DNA of 13,773 nt from Planctomycetota bacterium (lineage in GTDB: Bacteria; Planctomycetota; Phycisphaerae; FEN-1346; JAACEH01): the NCBI GenBank assembly GCA_016935955.1, contig JAFGPY010000373.1, positions 1-13,773 of the forward strand, given 5' to 3'. Numbering within the stretch: the first letter of the stretch is position 1; every line of letters begins with the position of its first letter. Under the pieces are notes generated by a model, which saw only the letters and a list, made by a program, of their open reading frames with translations, was not told the origin of the DNA and did no database searches. Of the stretch, positions 5,784 to 13,668 are shown piece by piece. A program made the translations under genes and the position numbers.

Positions 5784-6658
5784 GCCCCTCTCGCAAGCCA
5801 GTTTCGCAGTGGAAGATGATGCTCATCGGGCGTTCCTCGGTGGTCATGAAGCGAGTCTTCGTGGTCATCCTGGCCATGGTGTCGCTGACGGTCTGGGCCA
5901 TCACGGTCCTGGGCCTCGGCCTGTTCCGCTCTGACAAGACCCCCAAGGGCCTGACGGCGACGGCCCAGGCCGCTCCGAACGTGGTGCAGACGCCCGTTTC
6001 GCAAGCGACCCTTGCCGCGACGCCGGCGGAGCCTGCGGCCCCGGTGCAGCAGGCTGACTTGGCGGCGGTTCGCAGTGAACCGACGGCCCGGATTCGCAAT
6101 CCGTTCCTGGCGGACGAAGAGGTGTTTCCGATCGAGCGGCCGAGCGAGAACGACGTCGAGGTCGGTGCCGTGATGCAGGTCAAGGCCAAGGCGGGGCCGA
6201 GCCCCGAGGAACTGAAGGAAGCCGACAAGGCGGCCCGAGTCCTGGTCCTGATCAGCACGACGATCGGCGAGAGCGGCGCGCGGGCGGTCATCGACGGCAA
6301 GATGTGCAGGGTGGGCGACATGGTCGGCCTGCTGGAAGTGGCCGAGATTGGCCGCGGCCAGGCGACGCTCAAATTTGGCGAGCGGAGCTACGAGCTTCGC
6401 GTCCCGCACCTGGAAGGGACGCTGATGGGCGGCAAGGCCCCGATGGCGATGATTGACGGGCGCGGCTACCGCCCGGGCCAAAGGCTGGTCAACCCCGTGG
6501 CAATGGCCGGGGGCGAAGTGCGGCCGGTGACGACGTCGGTCGTCGTTAAGGAAATCAAAGCACAGTCAGTGATACTCACGGTTCGTGGGGCTGACTTTGA
6601 ACTGGGGATGGGGACTGACAAGGAGCTCAAGCGGATCGAACAGCGTCAGTCCGACTGA
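5780..6658 (+). CDS. pilP: PilP/GspC-like bridge protein with two homology-region-like domains
   Basis: A 292-residue inner-membrane-anchored protein in the PilP position. A membrane helix lies at about 26-48, followed by an Ala/Pro/Thr-rich linker (55-100), the conserved RNPF element at 106-109 (compare RDPF of PilP), and then two beta-rich units. Unit 1 (about 153-209) contains RAVIDGKMCRVGD and LKFGERSYELRVP. Unit 2 (about 221-278) contains MAMIDGRGYRPGQ and LTVRGADFELGMG. Both share an IDG...G...V...EI...L...EL pattern, so the domain seems duplicated. PilP and GspC normally carry a single HR domain that touches the secretin N domain. Unlike classical PilP it has no visible lipobox, and the membrane helix is more GspC-like. 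ATG 5780 overlaps pilO (ATGA) and has GGAGG at 5769-5773. Confidence 0.75.
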   Translation: MSPSRKPVSQWKMMLIGRSSVVMKRVFVVILAMVSLTVWAITVLGLGLFRSDKTPKGLTATAQAAPNVVQTPVSQATLAATPAEPAAPVQQADLAAVRSEPTARIRNPFLADEEVFPIERPSENDVEVGAVMQVKAKAGPSPEELKEADKAARVLVLISTTIGESGARAVIDGKMCRVGDMVGLLEVAEIGRGQATLKFGERSYELRVPHLEGTLMGGKAPMAMIDGRGYRPGQRLVNPVAMAGGEVRPVTTSVVVKEIKAQSVILTVRGADFELGMGTDKELKRIEQRQSD

Positions 6659-6693
6659 CGGCGTTCCGCGGGAAGCAGTCGTGGAGAAAAGCC

Positions 6694-8541
6694 ATGAAGG
6701 CGATCAAGTGGCGTAATACGAATCATCTACTTCTGGGCGGGGCCGCACTGGCCCTGATTCTGGCCGGGCTGGGCGTCCAGGGCGTCCGCGGTCAGCAGGC
6801 TGACGGGCAGCCTGTCCAGAACGGCGCCGAGGCCGAGGCGACCGAGACCACCAAGGAAGACGATGGCGAGCCCATCACCTTGAACGTCAAGGATGCCGAT
6901 CTGTCGTCGGTGCTGAAGCTGTGGGCCAAGCAGCGCGAACTGAACATCATGGCCGGCAAGGACGTGCAGGGCAAGGTTACGGCCGACCTCTACGGCGTGA
7001 CGCTGGACGAGGCCTTGCATGCCGTGCTCGACGTCAACGGCTATGCCTTCCGTCGCGAGGGCAAGTTCATCTACATCTACACCAAGCAGCAGCTGGAGGA
7101 GATGAAGATCAAGGAGGCCAAGACCGACACGCGGATCTTCCGCCTGAACTTCATCAACGTGGACGACGCGCGGCAGATTATCCAGCCGGCGCTGTCGGAG
7201 AAGGCCAAGGTGGCCACGACGTCGCGGGCCGCGGAGGGCATCCCCTCGGGCGGCGACGCGGTCGGCGGCGACAGCCTCAGCGTCCAGGACGTCCTGGTGG
7301 TGACCGACTACGTCGACAACCTGACCCAGGTCGAGAAAATTCTCGGCATGCTGGACGTGCGTCCGAAGCAGGTCCTGGTCGAGGCCACGATTCTGGAAGT
7401 GACCCTGCAGGACGATTGCAGCCTGGGTGTGGACTTCAACGTCCTGGCCGGCATCGATTTCAGCAACCTTGTGCCCGGAACGGGCTACAACGTCCTGAAC
7501 CCGAACAACACGGTGACCACGGCGGGTCTGGCCACGGGAGTCGAGGGCATGCCTTTCGGGCGTGTTGGAACGACGGGCTTCGCCTCGCCGGGGACGGGGT
7601 TCCAGGTCGGCATCATGACCAACGAAGTCAGTGTGTTCGTGCAGGCCCTGGAGACGGTCAGCGACGTGAACGTGCTGTCGAATCCGAAGGTCCTGGCGCT
7701 GAACAAGCAGCGGGCCGAGGTCATCGTCGGTCGGCGTCTGGGCTACCGCACGACGACCGTGACGCAGACGACGGCCGTAGAGACCGTGGAGTTCCTCGAT
7801 ACGGGTACGCAGTTGCAGTTCCGCCCGTTCGTCAGCGACGACGGCTTCATCCGTATGGAGATTCATCCCGAGGTGTCCAACGGCTCGATCGACGGCCTGG
7901 GGCTGCCGAGCGAGACGACCACCGAAGTGACCTGCAACGTCATGGTCCGCGACGGCCACACGATCGTCATCGGCGGCCTGTTCGACGAGAACACGCAGAT
8001 CGACAAGTCGCAGGTGCCGGGCATCGGCGACATCCCGGTGGTCGGGGCGCTGTTCCGCCAGGATCACCAGGCGACGACCCGCCGCGAGATCGTTGTGCTG
8101 CTGACACCGCACATCGTGGACCACGGCGCGGCGAACGCCGAGGGCCGCGAAGCTCTGGACTACATCGATGCCACGATCAGCGGACTGCGGTCGCGGTTTC
8201 CGATCTACACGCGCGAGAAGCTGACGCAACTGCACGTGGCCCAGGCCGAGAAGTTCTACAACAAGTACCTGGAGACCAACTCGCTCGCGGACCGCGCCCT
8301 GGCCCTGTGGAACCTGAAGCTGGCTCGCCACGTGGCGCCGAACAACCGCGAGGTGAAGGACCTGATCGACAAGCTGCAGACCGAGCAGGGCGAGGCCCGT
8401 CCGCGTCTGCAGAGCGAAAGCGTGTTGTGGAGAAGGATGAAGCAGGGCGGCATGCTGGACGGTCTGCCTGCGGTTCCGCCGCAGACGACGGCGCCGGCGG
8501 CCGGCCCTGAAACGAACAAGAACGCTCAGCCCGAGCGCTGA
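6694..8541 (+). CDS. pilQ: Secretin, PilQ/GspD family
   Basis: A 615-residue outer-membrane secretin, the gated channel through which the fibre or substrate passes. A signal peptide covers about 1-33. An STN/N0 domain lies at about 60-130 (ITLNVKDADLSSVLKLWA onward), an N1-type domain at about 147-220, and the secretin barrel domain at about 224-476 with VEATILEV (229-236), VPGIGDIPVVGALFR (441-455) and REIVVLLTPHIV (464-475). There is no AMIN domain, which PilQ often carries, so the name rests on gene order; GspD is equally possible. After the barrel comes an unusual helical extension (about 485-560, LADRALALWNLKLARHVAPN is TPR-like) and a Pro-rich tail. ATG 6694 has GGAG at 6683-6686, 7 bases before it. 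Confidence 0.9.
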   Translation: MKAIKWRNTNHLLLGGAALALILAGLGVQGVRGQQADGQPVQNGAEAEATETTKEDDGEPITLNVKDADLSSVLKLWAKQRELNIMAGKDVQGKVTADLYGVTLDEALHAVLDVNGYAFRREGKFIYIYTKQQLEEMKIKEAKTDTRIFRLNFINVDDARQIIQPALSEKAKVATTSRAAEGIPSGGDAVGGDSLSVQDVLVVTDYVDNLTQVEKILGMLDVRPKQVLVEATILEVTLQDDCSLGVDFNVLAGIDFSNLVPGTGYNVLNPNNTVTTAGLATGVEGMPFGRVGTTGFASPGTGFQVGIMTNEVSVFVQALETVSDVNVLSNPKVLALNKQRAEVIVGRRLGYRTTTVTQTTAVETVEFLDTGTQLQFRPFVSDDGFIRMEIHPEVSNGSIDGLGLPSETTTEVTCNVMVRDGHTIVIGGLFDENTQIDKSQVPGIGDIPVVGALFRQDHQATTRREIVVLLTPHIVDHGAANAEGREALDYIDATISGLRSRFPIYTREKLTQLHVAQAEKFYNKYLETNSLADRALALWNLKLARHVAPNNREVKDLIDKLQTEQGEARPRLQSESVLWRRMKQGGMLDGLPAVPPQTTAPAAGPETNKNAQPER

Positions 8542-8557
8542 GCGCGCCCTCTGAGGG
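8523..8557 (+). promoter_or_regulatory. Two small hairpins at the secretin-lipoprotein junction
   Basis: CGCTCAG (8523-8529) pairs with CTGAGCG (8538-8544) across the secretin stop codon. CCCT (8547-8550) can pair with AGGG (8554-8557), which is part of the GAGGGAG ribosome binding site of the next gene. The second stem is short, so any effect on translation is speculative. Confidence 0.3.
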
Positions 8558-8566
8558 AGAACGGCG

Positions 8567-9772
8567 ATGAAACGAATGATTTGGATTACGGTTTGGGCGC
8601 TGATGCTGGTGACGGCCGGTTGCCAGACGCAGCGGGAAGCTCGTGAGGCGGCGCAGCAGCGGTGGGCCCTGGCCCGCAACAAGGTCCACCTGCAACTGGC
8701 CCTCGATCAGTACAAGACCGGTCAGATGGAAACCTGCAAGCAGCAGTTGGCCAAGGTGCTGGCCACGCCCGAGCCGCCGGTGACCGCCTATCTGCTGGCG
8801 GCCAAGGTGGCCATGCGCGAGAAGCGCTTTGACGAGGCCCGGAGCTACCTGGACGTGGCCCTGCACGCCAGTCCGGACGCGCCGGAAGCCTGGTACGCCA
8901 GGGCCCTGCTTGACGAGTTCGACGACGACCTGGAAGCGGCCGTGCAGGCGATGGCCAAGGCCCATCTGCTGGATCCGAACGATCCGGAGTACCTGATCTG
9001 CCTGGCCGAATTGCACGTCAAGCGAGGCGAGGCCGACAGGGCCCTGGAGGTTCTGGAGACGGCCCAGGGACGGTTCACCTCGCACGAAGGCATCCAGAGC
9101 GCCCTGGCCGACCTCTACACGCTCAAGGGCAACCATGCCAAGGCCATCATCTCGCTGCGGCGAATCCTGCGCGTCAACAGTGGCGACGAGGAAACCCGCC
9201 AGCGTCTGGCCCTGGCTCTGGCCGCCGACGGGCAGGCCGGGCAGGCCGCGCCGCTGCTGGAGCAGATCATCGCTTCGCAGAAGGGCGAGTGCATGGCCCT
9301 GCGTGCGGCCCTGGCCGACTGCTACAAGCGGCTCGACAACTATCCGCAGGCCGAGGCAATCTATGCGAGCCTCTGCGCCAAGCAGCCGGGCAACGTTCAC
9401 TGGAACTATCGCCTGGCCGAGATCTACGCCCTGCAGAACGACGACGGCGCCGCCCTGGAGCGTGCCCAGCACCTGCTGACGATCGATCCGACGCACGGCG
9501 ACGCGCGTGCCCTGGTCGGCTACCTGCAGATGGCCAAGGGCGATCTGGACAGCGCCGAGAAGAACCTGAGGATGGCCCTCGACGGCGCCAGCCAGCCGAC
9601 GCTGGTGGCCGTGGCCCTGGCCAAGACGTTGCAGGGCCTTGGACGGCAGAAGGAAGCCGACGAAGTGTGGGCCGAGTACGGGGGTCACGTGGACATGGCC
9701 CGCAGCAACGGCGCCGCCGGTTCGATGGCGACGACGCATGCCGGGGCGTTCCACCTTGGACGGGGACTGTAA
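8567..9772 (+). CDS. TPR-repeat lipoprotein
   Basis: A 401-residue exported protein. The N terminus MKRMIWITVWALMLVTAGC is a lipoprotein signal with Cys19 as the likely lipidated residue. The box reads VTAGC, where the -3 residue is Thr rather than the preferred Leu/Val, so lipidation is likely but not certain. From about residue 35 to 375 it is a run of tetratricopeptide-type helix pairs, for example RFDEARSYLDVALHASPDAPEAWYAR near 87-112, DRALEVLETAQ at 157-167 and SAEKNLRMALDGA at 329-341. TPR lipoproteins such as PilF/PilW act as pilotins for secretin assembly. This one sits directly after the secretin, so that role is a reasonable inference, but it is longer than those. The start has GAGGGAGA at 8553-8560. 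Confidence 0.85.
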   Translation: MKRMIWITVWALMLVTAGCQTQREAREAAQQRWALARNKVHLQLALDQYKTGQMETCKQQLAKVLATPEPPVTAYLLAAKVAMREKRFDEARSYLDVALHASPDAPEAWYARALLDEFDDDLEAAVQAMAKAHLLDPNDPEYLICLAELHVKRGEADRALEVLETAQGRFTSHEGIQSALADLYTLKGNHAKAIISLRRILRVNSGDEETRQRLALALAADGQAGQAAPLLEQIIASQKGECMALRAALADCYKRLDNYPQAEAIYASLCAKQPGNVHWNYRLAEIYALQNDDGAALERAQHLLTIDPTHGDARALVGYLQMAKGDLDSAEKNLRMALDGASQPTLVAVALAKTLQGLGRQKEADEVWAEYGGHVDMARSNGAAGSMATTHAGAFHLGRGL

Positions 9773-9799
9773 GACAAGGAGTCCGCTGAAGGACAGGCC

Positions 9800-11239
9800 A
9801 TGAAACCTCGGCAACTTGTCATTCTCATCGTGCTGGCTGTTCTGGAGCTTGGCGCTCTGGCCCTGACCCTATTGCCCAACCTGCGCGCCGATCATGGGCT
9901 CTCCCTCTACGTCGTGATCGGCGCGCCTCTCCTTATTCTCTGTTCGGCCGCTCTGGCCCATGTGCTGCCGCGGTGGCTGAGTTCCAACGCACCCGACCGC
10001 CTGGCCGAGCGCCTGGAGGAAATGGCGCGCAGCGGTCAGGTCGATGACCTGGGCGAACTGCCGGTCAAGAGCGAAGCCCACCTGCCGGCGGCCGTGAGGA
10101 TGCTGTTGACGTCTGTGCGGGAGCGTCTGGAGGCCCAGCAGTTGACGCTTCGCGAGGAGCAGATTCGCACCCGCATTCTGCAGGCCGACAAGAAGCACAT
10201 GCAGGCGGTGCTGAATTCGATCTCCGACGCGGTGCTCGTGACGAACGCCTTCGGTGACATCACGCTGGCCAACGGTGCGGCCGAAGACGTGCTGAAGTTC
10301 GGCTTCGATCCGGAGCAGCGGGTCCCCGTCGGCGAGATGATCGACGATGAGGGCCTGTCGCAGGCCATGGACCAGCTTCGCAAGAGCGAGCACCACGTGC
10401 CGCGAAAGGTCATCGAGATGCAGCGCGGGTCCAACGGGGACCTGCGGACCTACAAGACGACCGTCAGCGCGGTTCGCTCCGACCAGACCGAGGGCGGCGA
10501 ACTGTCGGGCATGGTGCTGGTGCTGCACGACGTGACGCGCGAGCGCGAGATGGCCCGCATGAAGAACGACTTCGTGTCGAAGGTGACGCACGAGCTGCGC
10601 ACGCCGCTGTCGAGCATCCGGGCTTACGTCGAGATGCTGGTCGAGGGCGAGGCCGAGGAGCCCGAGACGCGGAGCGAGTTCTACAAGATCATCGACAGCG
10701 AGAGCGATCGCCTGAGCCGCATGATCGACAACATTCTGAACATCAGCCGCATCGAGGCCGGTGTGACGAAGGTGCAGAAGGAAGACCTGGCCCTGACGGG
10801 CCTTCTGAAGAACGTGGTCGATGTGCTGAAGCCGCAAGCCGGTGGGAAGAACCAGTCGCTGGAGGCGGAATTGTCGCCGGTGTTCTACCAGGTGTACGGC
10901 GACCGCGACATGCTGTACCAGGCGATTCTCAACGTCGTCTCCAATGCCATCAAGTACACGCCCGAGGGCGGCAGCATCCGCCTGTCGAGCGACCTGGTCG
11001 AGGGCATGGCGGTGGTGAAGGTCGCCGACACGGGTCTGGGCATCCCGAAGGACGATCTGCCGCGTCTGTTTGAGAAATTCTACCGTGTCGGGGCCAACAA
11101 GGGGGCCGCCAAGGGCACGGGGCTGGGGCTCGCCCTGGTCAAGGAAATCGTCGAGACGTTGCACCACGGCAAGGTGGCCGTGGAATCGGAGGTGGGCAAG
11201 GGGACAACGTTTATTCTGCAATTGCCGGTCGCCGAGTAA
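9800..11239 (+). CDS. PAS-containing sensor histidine kinase
   Basis: A 479-residue membrane histidine kinase. Two membrane helices at about 5-25 and 34-55 leave only a short exposed loop, so it probably senses through the membrane or the cytoplasmic domains. A HAMP-like linker and helix (60-130) lead to a PAS domain at about 133-248 (AVLNSISDAVLVTNAFGDIT). The kinase core follows: H-box VTHELRTPLSSIR with H264 as phosphorylation site, N-box NVVSNAIKYTPEG (N378, N382), G1 ADTGLGIP (409-416), F-box LFEKFYRV (423-430) and G2 GTGLGLALV (439-447). All key residues are present, so it should be active. The layout resembles VicK/PhoR kinases. AAGGA at 9789-9793 supports ATG 9800. The receiver gene downstream is the obvious partner. 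Confidence 0.93.
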   Translation: MKPRQLVILIVLAVLELGALALTLLPNLRADHGLSLYVVIGAPLLILCSAALAHVLPRWLSSNAPDRLAERLEEMARSGQVDDLGELPVKSEAHLPAAVRMLLTSVRERLEAQQLTLREEQIRTRILQADKKHMQAVLNSISDAVLVTNAFGDITLANGAAEDVLKFGFDPEQRVPVGEMIDDEGLSQAMDQLRKSEHHVPRKVIEMQRGSNGDLRTYKTTVSAVRSDQTEGGELSGMVLVLHDVTREREMARMKNDFVSKVTHELRTPLSSIRAYVEMLVEGEAEEPETRSEFYKIIDSESDRLSRMIDNILNISRIEAGVTKVQKEDLALTGLLKNVVDVLKPQAGGKNQSLEAELSPVFYQVYGDRDMLYQAILNVVSNAIKYTPEGGSIRLSSDLVEGMAVVKVADTGLGIPKDDLPRLFEKFYRVGANKGAAKGTGLGLALVKEIVETLHHGKVAVESEVGKGTTFILQLPVAE

Positions 11240-11259
11240 TGTGCGGAGCACATGGGGAG
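11239..11259 (+). promoter_or_regulatory. Hairpin joining kinase stop and receiver ribosome binding site
   Basis: ATGTGC (11239-11244) pairs with GCACAT (11248-11253) around a GGA loop. The left arm starts in the kinase TAA stop codon, and the right arm abuts GGGGAG (11254-11259), the receiver's ribosome binding site. Ribosomes ending on the kinase message would open it, which would couple expression of the two partners. The coupling is inference. Confidence 0.35.
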
Positions 11260-11264
11260 AAGCG

Positions 11265-11651
11265 ATGGAACGCCCGAGGATTCTGATTGCCGATGACGAA
11301 GCGCATATCATTCACGTGGTCCAACTGAAGCTGCAGAACGGCGGTTTCGACGTCGTCACGTCCATGGACGGGCAGGAGGCCCTGGACATGGCCCGGACGC
11401 TGCGTCCGCAACTGCTGATCAGCGATCTGCAGATGCCCATTCTGAGCGGGCTGGAGGTTGCGGCCGCACTGTACCAGGACGCCGAGACGCGGGACATTCC
11501 GATCATCCTGCTGACGGCCAAGGGCTTCGAAGTCGACGACCAGGCCACCGCCAGGACGAACGTCAAGATGGTGATGACCAAACCGTTCAGCCCGCGTGAT
11601 CTGCTGGCTCGAGTCAACGACCTTGTGGGACAGACGGCGAGTATCTGCTGA
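11265..11651 (+). CDS. Stand-alone response regulator receiver domain
   Basis: A 128-residue CheY-like protein consisting of a receiver domain only. The acidic pair D10/D11 (IADDEAH), phospho-acceptor D54 (ISDLQMP), T84 (LLTAKG) and K106 (TKPFSP) are all present, so it should be phosphorylated, most likely by the kinase 25 bases upstream. With no output domain it must act by binding a partner, plausibly the HD-GYP protein, the STAS protein or the motor. ATG 11265 is placed after GGGGAG at 11254-11259. The frame stays open upstream inside the kinase gene, but that part is a shadow. Its stop codon TGA overlaps the AGGAG of the next gene. Confidence 0.92.
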   Translation: MERPRILIADDEAHIIHVVQLKLQNGGFDVVTSMDGQEALDMARTLRPQLLISDLQMPILSGLEVAAALYQDAETRDIPIILLTAKGFEVDDQATARTNVKMVMTKPFSPRDLLARVNDLVGQTASIC

Positions 11652-11661
11652 GGAGCGTTTC

Positions 11662-13326
11662 GTGACGACCTTCAAGTTGCCTGAACAGAAAGCCCTGCCG
11701 ACCGAGAGCGTCGATTCGTGGTGTCGCGAACTGACCGACATCACCGGTCTGGCCTTTGCGGCCTGGGACACCGACCTGCGGTTCTGGATGGCCGTCGGAT
11801 TCTCGTCGACCCTGACGGGCCTCATCGTCGGGTGCGAGCCGCTGCGCAAGCGGATGCAGGAGCCGGTGGAACGAGCCCTGGAGAACGGCCGGCCGCAACA
11901 GGTCGACCTGGGCGCGGGGCTGCGCTGCATCGCGGTTCCGGTCTTTCGCCGCAGCCGGCCGGCATTTGTCGTGGCTGCGGCCGTCCTGGGATGTGACGCC
12001 TCGGCCGAGGAGGCCGCCGCGTGGCTCGCCCGGGAGGGCGGCTGCCCTGAGACCGAGGCCAAACACCGGCTGCGCGGCGAGCGTCCTGTGGCCGACGACG
12101 CCCTGGCGGCGATCGTTCGGCTGCTGACGGAATTCGGCAGCGAACGGATCAAGCGCCTGGACGCCGAGGAGGAAGTCATTCACGTCGGCGGCAAGCTGTC
12201 CGAGAGCTACGAGGAGATCACGCTGTACCAGCGGATCGCCTCGAAGATTCGCGTGTCGCAGCCGTCGGAGGCCTTCTTCCTAGCCCTGTGCTCGGAGATG
12301 CTCGAATTTCTGGAAATCGAGGGGCTGGCGGCCCTGTTCCGCGACACGCAGGAACAGACCGGCGAGCCCCGCGTGGCGACCGTCGGCGACGTGAAGCTTG
12401 ACGGCGACGAACTGCTGCGGCTGTACCATCACTTCGAACGCGACCTGATGGACGGCCGCGAGGCAATCATCGCCAACGAGTGCCGGGAAAGCCGGGAGTT
12501 CAGCGACGTGGCGCCGGACATCAACAACATGGTCCTGGTGCCGATGCGGCAGGGCAACAAGCTCTACGGTATCCTGGCGGCCTTCAACAAGCTGAACGAC
12601 GGCGAGTTTTTCTCGACCGACGTCAAGCTGATGTCCTCGGTCACGGGGACGATCGCCGTCTTCGTCGAGAACTCGCACCTGTACGACAACCTGCACCAGT
12701 TGATGCTGGGAACGGTTCGGGCCCTGGTGTCGAGTATCGACGCCAAGGACCAGTACACCTGCGGTCACAGCGAGCGCGTGGCCTGGATCTCGCGGCGAAT
12801 CGCCGAACGCATGGGACTGGACGGCGAGGACGTGGAGCGCGTCTACCTGGCGGGCCTGCTGCACGACATCGGCAAGATCGGCATTCCCGAGGCGATCCTG
12901 CTGAAGAACGGGCGGCTGGAACCCGAGGAATACGACGTGATGAAGAAGCACCCGTTGATCGGGGCCAAGATTCTGGCCGGCGTCCGCGAGTTGGAGGGCG
13001 TGATCTCCGGCGTGCTGCATCACCACGAACGGCTCGACGGCCAAGGCTACCCGAAGGGGCTCAACAACGAGAGCGTGCCGCTGGAGGGCCGCATCATCGG
13101 CTTGGCCGACTCGCTGGATGCCATGACGTCGCACCGCGTTTACCGGCCTGCGATGCCCCGGGAGAAGGTGCAGAACGAAATCATCCGGTGCACGGGCACG
13201 CAGTTCGACGTCCGTTGCGTGGACGCCCTGATGGACATCGGGCTCACGGAGATCCTCGACAGCGTGCCGACGCAGAGCGGCGAACTGTCGATCGGCGCCG
13301 GGTTGCAGTGGAGGAACGCACAGTGA
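11662..13326 (+). CDS. HD-GYP c-di-GMP phosphodiesterase with PocR-like and GAF sensor domains
   Basis: A 554-residue cytoplasmic enzyme that should hydrolyse cyclic di-GMP. The C-terminal HD-GYP domain (about 345-530) has H369, the HD pair H401-D402 in LLHDIGKIGIPE, K405, H430 in KKHPLIGA, the HHERLDGQGYP block (454-464) and D483 in GLADSLDAMTSHRVYR. The metal and GYP residues are all there. Residues about 185-345 look like a GAF domain (EAFFLALCSEML..., NNMVLVPMRQGNKLYGILAAFN). The first 160 residues resemble a PocR-type ligand-binding domain (ITGLAFAAWDTDLRFW, GLRCIAVPVFRRSRP), but that assignment is tentative. GTG 11662 is chosen because AGGAG at 11651-11655 precedes it by 6 bases; the open frame back to 11596 overlaps the receiver. 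It overlaps the STAS gene by 4 bases. Confidence 0.92.
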   Translation: MTTFKLPEQKALPTESVDSWCRELTDITGLAFAAWDTDLRFWMAVGFSSTLTGLIVGCEPLRKRMQEPVERALENGRPQQVDLGAGLRCIAVPVFRRSRPAFVVAAAVLGCDASAEEAAAWLAREGGCPETEAKHRLRGERPVADDALAAIVRLLTEFGSERIKRLDAEEEVIHVGGKLSESYEEITLYQRIASKIRVSQPSEAFFLALCSEMLEFLEIEGLAALFRDTQEQTGEPRVATVGDVKLDGDELLRLYHHFERDLMDGREAIIANECRESREFSDVAPDINNMVLVPMRQGNKLYGILAAFNKLNDGEFFSTDVKLMSSVTGTIAVFVENSHLYDNLHQLMLGTVRALVSSIDAKDQYTCGHSERVAWISRRIAERMGLDGEDVERVYLAGLLHDIGKIGIPEAILLKNGRLEPEEYDVMKKHPLIGAKILAGVRELEGVISGVLHHHERLDGQGYPKGLNNESVPLEGRIIGLADSLDAMTSHRVYRPAMPREKVQNEIIRCTGTQFDVRCVDALMDIGLTEILDSVPTQSGELSIGAGLQWRNAQ

Positions 13327-13658
13327 CGACCACGGCGGAAAAGTACGGGGACGTGACGGTGATCAGCGTGGAGTCGGAATTCTCCGGCGACACGGTGAGC
13401 CAGTTTCGTCGCGTGGCCGAGGAGCACCTGGGCGAGGAGCAGCAGTGGTTCGTGCTCGACTTCGAGAAGACCGTCAGCATGGACTCGGCGGCGCTCGAAG
13501 CTTTGCTCTGGTTCCGCGACGAAGTCGAGGGCCGCACGGGCCTTGTGAAGGTCTGCGGCCTGGACGACACGTGCGCCAAGATCTTTGAACTGACGCGGTT
13601 CGACCGCAAGTTCGAGGTCTTCGGAGAACTGACCGAGGTCATGAAGTCCTACGAGTAG
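13323..13658 (+). CDS. STAS-domain protein (anti-sigma-factor-antagonist-like)
   Basis: A 111-residue single STAS domain. Such proteins usually bind switch kinases or anti-sigma factors and are turned off by Ser/Thr phosphorylation. The core strand and helix are clear: DVTVISVESEFSGDTVSQF (10-28), WFVLDFEKTVSMDSAALEAL (42-61), LVKVCGLDDTCAKIFELT (74-91). The signature reads MDSAAL where SpoIIAA has DSSGL, so the usual phospho-Ser position is Ala56. Ser55 remains. GTG 13323 overlaps the HD-GYP stop as GTGA and has GGAGG at 13310-13314, indicating translational coupling. No matching switch kinase or phosphatase is visible, so its partner is unknown; the HD-GYP protein or the motor are candidates. 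Confidence 0.85.
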   Translation: MTTTAEKYGDVTVISVESEFSGDTVSQFRRVAEEHLGEEQQWFVLDFEKTVSMDSAALEALLWFRDEVEGRTGLVKVCGLDDTCAKIFELTRFDRKFEVFGELTEVMKSYE

Positions 13659-13668
13659 GAACAACGCG

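Noticed and set aside
6727..8682. 651-codon open frame on the minus strand opposite the secretin (also 8177-9814 and 9869-11311 minus)
   Set aside because: These are typical antisense frames of high-GC genes; translations are His/Arg/Leu-rich and carry no recognisable domain.
11070..11264. Upstream extension of the receiver frame inside the kinase gene
   Set aside because: The translation there is Arg/Trp/Ser-rich shadow of the kinase C terminus; the receiver fold begins right at ATG 11265.
12480..13322. Long open frame upstream of the STAS start
   Set aside because: It is a low-complexity Arg/Gly/Ala shadow of the HD-GYP gene; the STAS domain begins at GTG 13323.
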